NCBI RefSeq assembly: GCF_003813775.1 | Contig: NZ_RPDH01000003.1 | Span: forward strand, 372,001-436,000 | Origin: Chitinophaga lutea | GTDB taxonomy: Bacteria; Bacteroidota; Bacteroidia; Chitinophagales; Chitinophagaceae | Length of the DNA: 64,000 bases | Direction of reading: 5' to 3' | In this document: piece by piece, positions 51,101-58,572 of the stretch | Layout of the letters: every line of letters begins with the position of its first letter | Numbering within the stretch: the stretch's first letter is position 1 | Translations under genes and position numbers: made by a program | The notes under the pieces: model-generated | The model's input: the letters and a program-made list of their open reading frames with translations, nothing else | Databases searched by the model: none | What the model was told of the DNA's origin: nothing

Positions 51101-52186
51101 TCTTAAAAAATACAGATCTCCGTCGATGCCCTGTTTCATGGTGGTGAGGCCGTCGCTGAGCCCGGTGCCGAAGCCGTTGCGGGTAGGGGAGGCCGATGCG
51201 GGATTGATGTAATCTATCCAGGTACCGCAGTAGTCGAGGAAAAAGTATTTGCCATGATAGGTGGCCGGCCAGTTGCTGATGGCCCCATGCAGGAACGCGC
51301 CGCCGTTGATGGCGCATCCCTGGCCGGTTGCCGGCGGGTCGTTACGGTTGGTCTGGTAAACGTATACGGGGTTGGTGAGGCCGGTGCAGCCGCTGGTGCA
51401 CATCCCTTCTTTGGACGGCCAGCCGAAATTGCGGCCGCCTACGGAAGCGTCGTTGATTTCTTCCCAGGTGGCTTCGCCCACGTCGTTCACATAAATTTTA
51501 CCTGTGCCGGGGTCTACGTTCAGCGTGAAAGGATTGCGCAACCCGTACGCCCACACACGGCTCCGCTGCGCGCCGCCGGAAAAGGGATTGCCCGTGGGCA
51601 CCGAGCCGTCGGTATTGATACGCAGCACCTTGCCGTGATAGTGATCGAGGTTGGAGGCGTTGCTTCCTACCTTGTTATCCCCGGTCGACACGAGCAGTTT
51701 GCCGGTGTTGTCGAAAGCCAGCCCGCCGCCGTTGTGGTAAATGGCGCTGAGGGTGGGCATGTCGAGGATGGCCAGCTCCGACTGCGCCAGGTCGCCGTTC
51801 ATGGTAAAGCGGCTCACCCGGTTGTGTGGGCCTGACGACGAGGTGTAATAGAGATAAATGTACTTGTTGGTGGCAAAAGCCGGGTCTACCGCAATGCCGA
51901 TGAGGCCGCGCTCGCCGCTGGTGCTCACCGACAGCGACACCGCCGGCGTAGCCAGCAGTGAGCCGTTTTTGAACACGCGCAGCTGTCCGTTTTGCTGGCA
52001 GATCAGTATCCTGCCGTCCGGCAGTTGGGCAAACGATGTGGGCCCTGTCAGCCCGCCGGTCACCAGTACGCGCTGGAAGTTGGCAGGCAGGGTTTGTGCA
52101 TACGATTGCATGAGCGGAAGGAGTAAAGTAACCAGCAGCAATAGGGTTAGCTGTCTGATTTTGTTGTGTACAGCAGTTTTCATCAT
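48191..52186 (-). CDS. Multidomain secreted glucose/sorbosone dehydrogenase-like protein, T9SS type A
   Basis: 1331 residues. After a signal peptide (about 1-31) comes a six-bladed PQQ-type glucose/sorbosone dehydrogenase propeller (about 35-375: FAQLPDGRILICQQNGQLRV, SGERGLIGIAVDPAFATN, WAYGLRNPFTLNVDPGTG). Then follow an Ig-like domain (380-465), a PKD-like region, one DNRLRE domain (PIHDAYVRDGTNAGITHG), an Ig-like domain, a discoidin domain (about 980-1090), a second DNRLRE domain (PAVHDAYVRNGTAATVTHG) and a type A T9SS sorting domain (FPNPFRDNI, SSGLYVLKL). It is probably a surface sugar oxidase or sugar-binding protein. A cytochrome c domain is absent, so the electron acceptor is unknown. 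The start may be 52183. Confidence 0.88.
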   Translation of the reverse strand: MMKTAVHNKIRQLTLLLLVTLLLPLMQSYAQTLPANFQRVLVTGGLTGPTSFAQLPDGRILICQQNGQLRVFKNGSLLATPAVSLSVSTSGERGLIGIAVDPAFATNKYIYLYYTSSSGPHNRVSRFTMNGDLAQSELAILDMPTLSAIYHNGGGLAFDNTGKLLVSTGDNKVGSNASNLDHYHGKVLRINTDGSVPTGNPFSGGAQRSRVWAYGLRNPFTLNVDPGTGKIYVNDVGEATWEEINDASVGGRNFGWPSKEGMCTSGCTGLTNPVYVYQTNRNDPPATGQGCAINGGAFLHGAISNWPATYHGKYFFLDYCGTWIDYINPASASPTRNGFGTGLSDGLTTMKQGIDGDLYFLRRGNNSLYKIVYNGNSAPVITAQPQNITVPQGQNATFSVTASGTPAPTYQWRKGTTNISGATSATYTITNVQASHAGSYNVVVTNSAGSVTSNNATLTVTAPNTLPVATITSPANGGSFRAGDNISFTGTATDTEDGTLPASAYTWWVDFHHANHTHPGPEINDGVTSGSFPISVEGHTETDIWYRLYLEVTDSQGGKDTTYVEIFPVTSNLTLQTVPSGLQLTLNDIPFTTPSTQESLSGMVRPMKAPSPQTLNGTTYLFDFWAHGGAREQNITVTDNDATYTAHYKVASAPVNFTPIHDAYVRDGTNAGITHGVTDSSVLITKVSPTGQLNNARESYLMFDLTSVTSPVAAVVLRVYGKVDLTTVPSVGVGAYSVANTTWTENTLTWNNKPATGANPLATVTVTNAAYAYYDFDVTAYVQAEKAAGRNRVAFALKSQVAHDPRVFWNSSEATSNPPLLSVITDAGGNLNPTASITSPANGASFTAPANITITATAADADGTVSKVEFFNGASKLGEATTAPYTFAWNNVPAGSYSLTAKATDDDNATGTSAAVNITVTGAPGCEPVTASADDGNVAANVLDDNLATRWSAQGDGQWIAFCLGTVQTVTGVQIAFYNGNVRSSNFDIQTSTNGSTWTNVATGLSSSGTSLNLETFSIPSTSTQYIRILGHGNSVNLWNSYTEVKFVTGGGSTETALPAVHDAYVRNGTAATVTHGTTDPNQLIVKLNSNPDAGNDRQTYLTFNTSSITGTVTNVKIRLYGALTDNRNSNVPLGAHSVATTSWTESTLTWNNKPAASGTALVSTTITDSIKRFYTWDVTSYVAAEKAAGRHTVSFAIISSLATNPILSFNSKETGSNAPQLIVTHGSGLAGQAIAAKGQDVDMTETSPGLHTFPNPFRDNITVTYTLKREGRVQLALFDLSGRQVAILADAVQPAGQHRANYKAGQLSSGLYVLKLTHNNKVITKKLMKE

Positions 52187-52396
52187 AACGGGGTGGGTTT
52201 TTTATGTGCGTTAACAAATAGCTCGGATAGTTTGATTTCAGCGCACAGGCCATTCACGGCAGTCATGGCGGGTCTTCACCTTGAAAGCTCTCTTTGGTCG
52301 AATTCGGCAGATGTCAGGTAAAAAATTACTGTGGAAAATGTATCAGTTGCTACGGGATCGAGGTTCTTCTTTTTTTACAGCGATATATCTAAGTTA

Positions 52397-52410
52397 TGCA
52401 ATCGTTTGCA
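52397..52410. promoter_or_regulatory. LacI-family-type operator candidate
   Basis: TGCAATCGTTTGCA has palindromic TGCAA/TTGCA arms and a central CG, the layout of LacI-family operators. A further TGCATA at 52417-52422 mirrors the TATGCA at 52395. It lies about 210 bases upstream of the dehydrogenase start and 107 bases from the stop of map. The rest of the 339-base gap 52187-52525 shows no gene or promoter box. Confidence 0.45.
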
Positions 52411-52525
52411 CTTTATTGCATAGTATTTTAACGAGTTTGTGTATGATATTATCCTGAAGGGGCCGGGGCACGATAGTAAGGCGCACAGGTATGGCAATGC
52501 GGATTACGCCGACCGGAATCGTCCT

Positions 52526-53290
52526 TTATTCCCAGATACCGTTTTCTTTGGTGAGTATCACCGGCAGGCCGTCGGTCACCACAATGGTATGCTCATGCTG
52601 TGCTACGAAGCTGCCGTCGCGGGAGGCCAGCGTCCAGCCGTCACCGTTTTCATAAGCCCAGTCGGTTCTGGTGGAGATAAAGGTTTCGATGGCCACTACG
52701 AGGTTCTTGCGGAACTTGGCGCGGTTATGTTTGTCGTAGTAATTGGCGATGGAATGCGGCGCCTCGTGCAGGCCGCGGCCGATGCCATGCCCGTTGAGGT
52801 TTTTGATGACGCGGTAGCCGCGTTTCCGGGCTTCGGCTTCGATCAGCCCGCCGATCACATTGATTTTCACTCCGTCGCGGATGTGCATGATCGCCGTTTG
52901 CAGGATGCTGCGGGAAGCGTCCACCAGTTTCTGATGCTGATGGCGGTCTTCTCCCAGTACAAAAGAGCCCCCGTTATCGGCCCAGAAACCGTCCAGTTCG
53001 GCGGACACGTCCACGTTCACCAGGTCGCCATCCTGTAAAATGGTTTTGCGGCTGGGGATGCCATGTGCAATTTCGTTGTTTACGCTGATGCAGGTATAGC
53101 CGGGGAAGTCGTACGTCAGCTTCGGGGCGGATCTTGCACCGAAAGCCTCGAGCAGGGCAAAGCCGTATGCGTCCAGCTCCGCGGTAGACATGCCCGGACG
53201 GGCGTATTCCCTCATTTTGCGCAGTGTAACGGCCACCGCCTCGCTTGCTTTCTGCATACCCAGCAGTTCGGCCTGACTTGAAATTGACAT
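52526..53290 (-). CDS. map: Type I methionyl aminopeptidase
   Basis: 254 residues, the usual length for bacterial type I enzymes. It removes N-terminal methionine from nascent proteins in the cytoplasm. The five metal ligands are present: Asp in LVNVDVSAELDG, Asp in FWADNGGSF, His in NGHGIGRGLHEAPHS, Glu in VVAIETF, and Glu in SFVAQHEHTIVV. The N-terminal region is more divergent than E. coli Map. The gene is monocistronic, with the LytTR regulator divergent 133 bases upstream. Confidence 0.93.
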   Translation of the reverse strand: MSISSQAELLGMQKASEAVAVTLRKMREYARPGMSTAELDAYGFALLEAFGARSAPKLTYDFPGYTCISVNNEIAHGIPSRKTILQDGDLVNVDVSAELDGFWADNGGSFVLGEDRHQHQKLVDASRSILQTAIMHIRDGVKINVIGGLIEAEARKRGYRVIKNLNGHGIGRGLHEAPHSIANYYDKHNRAKFRKNLVVAIETFISTRTDWAYENGDGWTLASRDGSFVAQHEHTIVVTDGLPVILTKENGIWE

Positions 53291-53423
53291 GGTTTACCAG
53301 TTAAGGGTTGCAATATAATCAATCCCCGCCTAAATGAACGGGGGCCGGATTACCGCCATGTCGCCAAAAAGAATATTTTAGCGGTCTGAAACCAGGCATC
53401 CTATTGTTCTAAAATCAACTCCC

Positions 53424-54158
53424 GTGATCAGAGTAGTCATCATTGACGACGAACCGGCCATCCGGAAAGACCTTCAGGCACTCATGCAGCTGCAACCCGG
53501 TTTTGTGGTGGTAGGCGTTTGCGGCAGCATCCAGGAGGCGAAGGTATTGATACCGGCCACGCAGCCCGACCTGCTGCTGCTCGACATTTCCCTCGGGGAC
53601 GGCACCGGCTTTGATATCCTGCACGATATGGCCCCGGCCTGCAAGGTGATCTTCATCACCGCCCACCAGGATTTTGCCATTAAAGCCATCAAATACGGCG
53701 CGCTCGACTACCTGCTCAAGCCGGTGGATGAAGAAGAACTGCAGCTGGCGCTGGCCCGTGTGGCCCGCATGCAGCAGGCGGCGCCGGAACAGGTGGCCGT
53801 TGCGCGCGACCAGCTGAAGCAGGGCGGAGGGCTCCAGCACCGCATCGTACTGCGGTCGCAACAGTATCTCCAGATCGTTGCTTTTGAAGAAATTATCTAC
53901 TGCCAGAGCGATGCGGGGTACACCACCTTCTTTTTAGCCGACGGGCGCAAAATTGTCGTATCCAAATCCATCAAGGAATATGAGGAACTGTTGCCCGATA
54001 CCTGGTTTTTGCGGCCCCATCAGTCGTACCTGGTGAACCACCGATTCATCGACCGGTATCATAAAGACGGCTACCTGATCCTCCGCAACCATGTAGAAAT
54101 TCCCGTTTCCACCCGCAGAAAGGATTTTGTGGTGGAATACCTTACCGGTAACCGTTAA
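53424..54158 (+). CDS. LytTR family response regulator
   Basis: 244 residues beginning with a GTG codon at 53424 (MIRVVIIDDEPAIRKDL). The receiver domain has D8-D9, the phospho-acceptor D54 in LLLLDISLGDG, and the conserved Lys in DYLLKPVDEEE. The LytTR DNA-binding domain follows from about 140 (IVLRSQQYLQIVAFEEIIYCQSD, FLRPHQSYLVNHRFID, VPVSTRRKD-like end). It is the output of the histidine kinase encoded 9 bases downstream. In such pairs the regulator controls envelope or virulence-type genes; the target here is unknown. Confidence 0.93.
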   Translation: MIRVVIIDDEPAIRKDLQALMQLQPGFVVVGVCGSIQEAKVLIPATQPDLLLLDISLGDGTGFDILHDMAPACKVIFITAHQDFAIKAIKYGALDYLLKPVDEEELQLALARVARMQQAAPEQVAVARDQLKQGGGLQHRIVLRSQQYLQIVAFEEIIYCQSDAGYTTFFLADGRKIVVSKSIKEYEELLPDTWFLRPHQSYLVNHRFIDRYHKDGYLILRNHVEIPVSTRRKDFVVEYLTGNR

Positions 54159-54167
54159 CTTTTTGGC

Positions 54168-56030
54168 ATGCAACGTATCCCCGTTATCCTGCTGCTGCTC
54201 CTGGCTGCGGCGTGCACGCAGCAAAGCGCCCCCGTGCAGAAAATGCAGGCCGACTCGATCATGGCTTACATGAAGTCGGATATCAATCCCTTTTTTCACG
54301 ACCACCGCCCGCGCGAAGCAGGCATCAAACTCGACAGCCTCCTGCCACTGGTGCAGCAGCTCGACGATTACCGCCTCACCTGCAGCTGGTACCGCTTCAA
54401 AGGTGTGCAGCTGAACATGCAGGAGCAGCCGGACAGTGCGCGGTATTACATCGACCTGTCGATGGCCCTTGCCCTGCAGAAAGATACCACGCAGAAACAG
54501 GTGCTCGGCGCGAAGGTGCAGCTGGCCGATCTGCTGAAGGACCAGCAGCAATACGACAGCGCGCTGCATTATGCCCGCGACGCCTATTACCTGGCGCATA
54601 AAGTCGATACGCCGGGCCTGCCCATCATCTGTTTCCGCCTCAGCGAAATCTATACGGAAATCGGCGATGCGCCCGCCATCCGCCGTTACCTGTTCGAAGG
54701 GTATGAGCGCTGCACCCAACCGAAGCTGAAAACGGTACTGGCGAACAGTATTTCGAAATATTATGCGGACGCGGGCCATAACGATTCCGCCATCCTTTTC
54801 TTCAAAGAGATGGAACGCGATACGAGTTTCTCCAATCCTTACTTCGAAGCCGTTCGCGCCGAAAATCTCGGCCTGCTGCTGGTCGACGACGGGAAGCAGG
54901 AAGAAGGGCTGCAATACCAGCTGAAAGGCATGGCCATCAGCCGGGAGCTGGACGATCTCGACGGGGAATCTTACCTCAACCTGGCTGTCACCTACAGCAA
55001 AATGAAACAATACGGCGCCGCGGATGTGTACATCGATACCGCGCTGGCCCTGGCGCGTAAGGAGCAGGACCAGAACGTCATCACCCGCGCCTGGAACCGC
55101 CGTTCCACCAACTTCGAGGCGCAGGGGAATTATAAGGCCGCGTATGCTTCGCTCGACAGCGCGTACAAAAGTTTCGGCGCCGAGCTCGATTCTTCGCTGG
55201 CCCTGCAGGCGCGTGAACTGGAAACGCAGTATGCCGTGAAAGCCAAAGACGACGAGATTTCCGCGCTGGCATTCGAGAACCGGGTGAACCGCCAGATTCG
55301 CCGGCAGCAACAGGTGATCATCGTGGCGATCGTTGTGGCCGCCGTATTGCTGGCCCTGCTGGGCGTGCTGCTCTGGCGCCGGCGGGCGATGCAGTTGCAG
55401 CTCCGCGAAGAAGCGCTGCGGCAGCGTTTGCTGCGCAGCCAGATGGAGCCGCATTTTATATTCAATACCCTGAGCGTACTGCAGAGTTTTATCCGTGGAG
55501 ACGAAAAAGAGAAGTCGATCAAATACCTCAATAAATTCGCGCGCCTCGTGCGTATCAGCCTCGAAAACGCCCGCGAAAGCATCGTGCCGCTGAAAGATGA
55601 ACTGGTGGCGCTGGAGAGCTATCTCAGCCTGCAAGTCATGCGTTTTGAAGGCACTTTCGATTTCCGGATCGAAGTATATGACCATTATGAAGACGACGGC
55701 CTGCTGATCCCGCCGATGCTGTTGCAGCCCTTCGTGGAAAACGCCATCCTGCACGGCCTGCGCAGGGTAGAGCAGGGGGGGCTCATTACAGTGCGCATCG
55801 ACCGCCGCCAGCATACGCTGCATTGTGTGATCGAAGACAACGGCAGCGGCCTGCAGCCGGTTGTGGCCGAGGTGGAAAAACAGTCGCTCAGCACCCTCAT
55901 CACACAGGAGCGCCTGTCGATGCTCAGTAAACAAACCGGCCATCCCGCCACCCTCCAGATCACGGACAAAAAAACGGAGAACAGCCACGGGCTGCGGGTG
56001 GAAATGGACATTCCCTTCCGGAAGAAATGA
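54168..56030 (+). CDS. TPR sensor histidine kinase of the LytS type with lipobox-like start
   Basis: 620 residues. The N-terminus is a signal peptide ending LAAAC, with C16 at a lipobox position. A tetratricopeptide-like sensor region (about 30-375) follows, then one membrane helix (about 381-403, QQVIIVAIVVAAVLLALLG). The kinase domain holds H429 in MEPHFIFNTLSVLQSF and the ATP lid in DNGSGLQPVV. The sensor region would face the periplasm. LytS-like kinases normally have several helices; this single-helix form is common in Bacteroidota. The regulator gene is immediately upstream, and a hairpin terminator follows at 56109. Confidence 0.9.
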   Translation: MQRIPVILLLLLAAACTQQSAPVQKMQADSIMAYMKSDINPFFHDHRPREAGIKLDSLLPLVQQLDDYRLTCSWYRFKGVQLNMQEQPDSARYYIDLSMALALQKDTTQKQVLGAKVQLADLLKDQQQYDSALHYARDAYYLAHKVDTPGLPIICFRLSEIYTEIGDAPAIRRYLFEGYERCTQPKLKTVLANSISKYYADAGHNDSAILFFKEMERDTSFSNPYFEAVRAENLGLLLVDDGKQEEGLQYQLKGMAISRELDDLDGESYLNLAVTYSKMKQYGAADVYIDTALALARKEQDQNVITRAWNRRSTNFEAQGNYKAAYASLDSAYKSFGAELDSSLALQARELETQYAVKAKDDEISALAFENRVNRQIRRQQQVIIVAIVVAAVLLALLGVLLWRRRAMQLQLREEALRQRLLRSQMEPHFIFNTLSVLQSFIRGDEKEKSIKYLNKFARLVRISLENARESIVPLKDELVALESYLSLQVMRFEGTFDFRIEVYDHYEDDGLLIPPMLLQPFVENAILHGLRRVEQGGLITVRIDRRQHTLHCVIEDNGSGLQPVVAEVEKQSLSTLITQERLSMLSKQTGHPATLQITDKKTENSHGLRVEMDIPFRKK

Positions 56031-56108
56031 CGCCTCACGGGGAATGCCCTGCCCTTTGTAACAGGCTGGAACACGCCACAATCTCCCTCCTTTAGCACAT
56101 ATTTCCAT

Positions 56109-56147
56109 AAAGCGCACGGATTTCAAAAATATCCGGGCGCTTTTGTA
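56109..56147 (+). terminator. Hairpin terminator of the two-component operon
   Basis: AAAGCGC-A-CGGAT pairs with ATCCG-G-GCGCTTT with one mismatch pair, followed by TTGTATT. Confidence 0.7.
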
Positions 56148-56177
56148 TTGTAGGCCCTGCCGGTTGCCCGGCCGGTG

Positions 56178-56185
56178 TATGTTTG
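56178..56185 (+). promoter_or_regulatory. Bacteroidota -7 box TATGTTTG for the lipoprotein gene group
   Basis: TATGTTTG matches TAnnTTTG and lies 28 bases before the ATG at 56214. The 183-base gap after the kinase stop holds only the terminator and this box. Confidence 0.55.
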
Positions 56186-56213
56186 TGCCAACAATAAACC
56201 AAATCATCCCCTC

Positions 56214-56783
56214 ATGAAAAAACTGCTCTGCATGGCCCTCGTGGCCTTCACCCTGGCATCGTGCCAGTATTTCGGAGCCGGTGGCCGCGAATTCGAAGAC
56301 AGCAAAGATGTGGCTTCCATTGCAAGTGAACTGAAAAGCAAATTCGGCGATAATGCCGGTTACACCAGCATCCTGCTCAGTTATGCGGACGGCGTGGGCA
56401 CCAGCGTGATCGCTTCCGGCGGCGACGTCAACTCCAACAAACTCATGGAAAGAATGAAACTCAAGGGCATCTGGGAAGACAAATCCGAGATCACCCTCGA
56501 AATCGAAGGCGAGGCCAAACCGAAAGACTTCATGTTCACCCTCCAGCAGGTGCAGGACATGCAAAAAGTGCCCGAACTGGTAAAAGCTTCCATCGCCAAG
56601 GTGGAAAAGGAAAAGCAGATGAAAGACCTCGTGGTGAGTTCCGTCCATTATTCCATGCCCAGCCGGATCAAGGGCCCGGATGACGCACTGCGCCTCACCA
56701 TCACGGTAGAGCCCAAAAACGGCGGCACCGACTTCCAGCTGATTTACGACGAGAAAGGCAACTTCAAGACAATGGTCTATTAA
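56214..56783 (+). CDS. Hypothetical lipoprotein, 189 residues
   Basis: From the ATG at 56214 (MKKLLCMALVAFTLASC). The lipobox ASC gives C17 as the lipidated residue. After a short linker the mature chain is beta/alpha mixed, with VASIASELKSKFGDNAGYTS, a lysine-rich helix (KASIAKVEKEKQMKDLVVSS) and LRLTITVEPKNGGTDFQLIY. No family is recognised. It is first of three unrecognised genes (56214-57636) in tight order, with 11 bases to the next gene. Confidence 0.78.
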   Translation: MKKLLCMALVAFTLASCQYFGAGGREFEDSKDVASIASELKSKFGDNAGYTSILLSYADGVGTSVIASGGDVNSNKLMERMKLKGIWEDKSEITLEIEGEAKPKDFMFTLQQVQDMQKVPELVKASIAKVEKEKQMKDLVVSSVHYSMPSRIKGPDDALRLTITVEPKNGGTDFQLIYDEKGNFKTMVY

Positions 56784-56794
56784 ACCCGTTTATC

Positions 56795-57133
56795 ATGACA
56801 ATCAAATATAACAGCAACGTACCTACGTTGATCGAACTGCACAACGCCATCAAGGATGCGTTGGGCGGCAAATATGAATGCTCCATCATTCACGACCGCT
56901 GGTCGATCAATTTCAAGGGCACGCAATGCGTACTGGTTAAAAAAACAGGTATGCTCGGTATTTGCGTGGTGCCGGATGAAAAGAAGCAGATCGTGGATGT
57001 GGACGGCGTCGTGCCGAACTATGTGCTCGACAGGGTGGTCTTCGGCAACTTCGTGACCCGCCTGCTGCTGGTGGCCCCCTGGAACAAACTGGAGCAGGAA
57101 GTGGCATCGGCTATCAGGGCAAAGCTATCGTAA
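56795..57133 (+). CDS. Small hypothetical protein, 112 residues
   Basis: A short, mixed alpha/beta protein with no signal peptide or membrane segment (TIKYNSNVPTLIELHNAI, KGTQCVLVKKTGMLGI, LDRVVFGNFVTRLLL). No motif is recognised. It lies between the lipoprotein gene (11 bases upstream) and a 159-residue gene (23 bases downstream), and all three appear co-transcribed. Confidence 0.72.
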   Translation: MTIKYNSNVPTLIELHNAIKDALGGKYECSIIHDRWSINFKGTQCVLVKKTGMLGICVVPDEKKQIVDVDGVVPNYVLDRVVFGNFVTRLLLVAPWNKLEQEVASAIRAKLS

Positions 57134-57156
57134 GCCCATCTATATAAACATGCAGC

Positions 57157-57636
57157 ATGCTGTTCTTCCGCTTTTTCCGTAACCGAGATAAATACACCCG
57201 GCCTTCCATTGCATTAGCGACCCTGGTAGAGCGGCGGGCGGAAGAATTCATCGCCTTTTACAAAGAGCGTTTCGGTTACCGGCTGAATTATCAGCCCGGT
57301 AGCCTGGGCATACTGGATGTGATCCTGTCTGAAGCCCGTTACAGCGCATTGTCCGGAGAATGGAAACAATGGCTGGCCGTTCACGCCGGCGCCTACTTTT
57401 TCAGGGTGGCCTCGCAACGGTTTCACGAGTGGCCGCAGCAATACCTATGGTACCATCCGCTGGAGCAGCCGGTGCTGGTGATGGGAGCCCCTGTGTTCCG
57501 CATCAGCCTGCTGGCACAACAGGCCGTGCTGCAAAGGCTGGAAGGTAAAGACGACAGCGCCCTGCCGCAGCTTTTTGCGAAGTTCGAAAGGGCGGTGTTG
57601 CCGGCGGTAAAGGGGGACGATCTTCTATTCATGTAA
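57157..57636 (+). CDS. Small hypothetical protein, 159 residues
   Basis: No signal peptide is seen, though the first residues (MLFFRFFRNRDKYTRPS) are hydrophobic and basic. Conserved-looking aromatic blocks include EEFIAFYKERFGYRLNY and WPQQYLWYHPLEQPVLVMG. No family is recognised. It closes the three-gene group and is followed by a hairpin at 57728. Confidence 0.72.
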   Translation: MLFFRFFRNRDKYTRPSIALATLVERRAEEFIAFYKERFGYRLNYQPGSLGILDVILSEARYSALSGEWKQWLAVHAGAYFFRVASQRFHEWPQQYLWYHPLEQPVLVMGAPVFRISLLAQQAVLQRLEGKDDSALPQLFAKFERAVLPAVKGDDLLFM

Positions 57637-57727
57637 GTGTTGCTACCATTATAACATCACCCCCGCGGGAATCGTGCTTCATTCTTCCCTAACCGCCATT
57701 TCAGCCTGGTTGGAAGCCCCGATGTGT

Positions 57728-57752
57728 AAACTCCTCCTTATTGGGGGAGTTT
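57728..57752 (+). terminator. Weak hairpin before pepE
   Basis: AAACTCC and GGAGTTT pair around an 11-base loop, with TTATTACTTTT behind. It may terminate the three-gene group, but it touches the pepE promoter box at 57755, so attenuation is also possible. Confidence 0.5.
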
Positions 57753-57754
57753 AT

Positions 57755-57762
57755 TACTTTTG
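57755..57762 (+). promoter_or_regulatory. Bacteroidota -7 box TACTTTTG for pepE
   Basis: TACTTTTG matches TAnnTTTG and ends three bases before the ATG at 57766, so the transcript would be leaderless. Confidence 0.6.
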
Positions 57763-57765
57763 GGT

Positions 57766-58470
57766 ATGAGAAAGATTGTTTTAGCCAGTACCTCCACCTT
57801 GTTCGGCCAGGAATACCTCGCTTACCTGAAACCGGTGATGCAACAGCTGTTCACCGGCATCAAAGAGATCGTTTTCATTCCATACGCCCGCCCCGGCGGC
57901 ATCTCGCACGACGAGTACACCGGCCGCGCCGCGGAAGCGTTTGGCGCCATCGGCATCGGCGTGAAAGGATTGCACACTTTTGAAGACCCCGCCCAGGCGC
58001 TGCTTCATGCGGAAGGATTTTTCACGGGCGGCGGCAACACCTTCCTGCTCGTCAAACAACTGCACGAGCTGGGGCTGATGGAAGCGCTCAACGCGGAAGT
58101 GGAAAAAGGCAAACCTTATCTCGGCACCAGCGCGGGCAGCAATATCGGCGGCGTCAACATGCAAACCACCAACGACATGCCCATTGTGTACCCGCCCAGT
58201 TTCCAGACGATGGGCCTGGTACCGTTCAATCTCAACCCGCATTACCTCGATCCTGTGCCAGGTACCCAGCACATGGGCGAAACCCGGGAAACCCGCATCC
58301 GCGAGTTCCACACGCAAAGTAACATACCGGTAGTAGGGCTGCGCGAAGGCGGCTGGATAGCAGTGAACGGTACGGAGATCACCCTGCAGGGAGGCCTCAG
58401 CGCGCGTATCTTCAAAGCCGGCCATGCGCCGTACGAACTGGAAAGCGGCGGCAACCTGGCGCTCCTGTAG
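57766..58470 (+). CDS. pepE: Dipeptidase E
   Basis: 234 residues from the ATG at 57766 (MRKIVLASTSTLFGQEY); an in-frame TTG at 57760 lies inside the promoter box. This cytoplasmic S51 serine peptidase hydrolyses Asp-X dipeptides. GLREGGWIAVNG and the nucleophile S122 in GTSAGSNIGG are in place. NLNPHYLDP contains the catalytic His. Family features VFIPYARPGGISHDEY and FFTGGGNTFLL are also clear. It is followed by a convergent hypothetical gene 102 bases away. Confidence 0.92.
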   Translation: MRKIVLASTSTLFGQEYLAYLKPVMQQLFTGIKEIVFIPYARPGGISHDEYTGRAAEAFGAIGIGVKGLHTFEDPAQALLHAEGFFTGGGNTFLLVKQLHELGLMEALNAEVEKGKPYLGTSAGSNIGGVNMQTTNDMPIVYPPSFQTMGLVPFNLNPHYLDPVPGTQHMGETRETRIREFHTQSNIPVVGLREGGWIAVNGTEITLQGGLSARIFKAGHAPYELESGGNLALL

Positions 58471-58572
58471 TCAACGCTCCGGCAGCGGGAAACTGGCTGT
58501 TCTTCCGCAGGATTTGTGATGTATATTGATACCGTGCGTTTTAGCGACTTGCCGCGATCAGGAGCCCGCCAT

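Noticed and set aside
52397..52410. CcpA catabolite-response element
   Set aside because: The sequence fits the cre pattern, but CcpA belongs to Firmicutes; a LacI-family operator is the safer label.
53934..56648. A 904-codon open frame antisense to the histidine kinase and lipoprotein genes
   Set aside because: It mirrors the GC-rich third-codon positions of real genes on the other strand, has no domain, no signal peptide and a His/Gln/Arg-rich composition typical of shadow frames. Other long antisense frames (23498-25708, 48776-50392) were rejected for the same reason.
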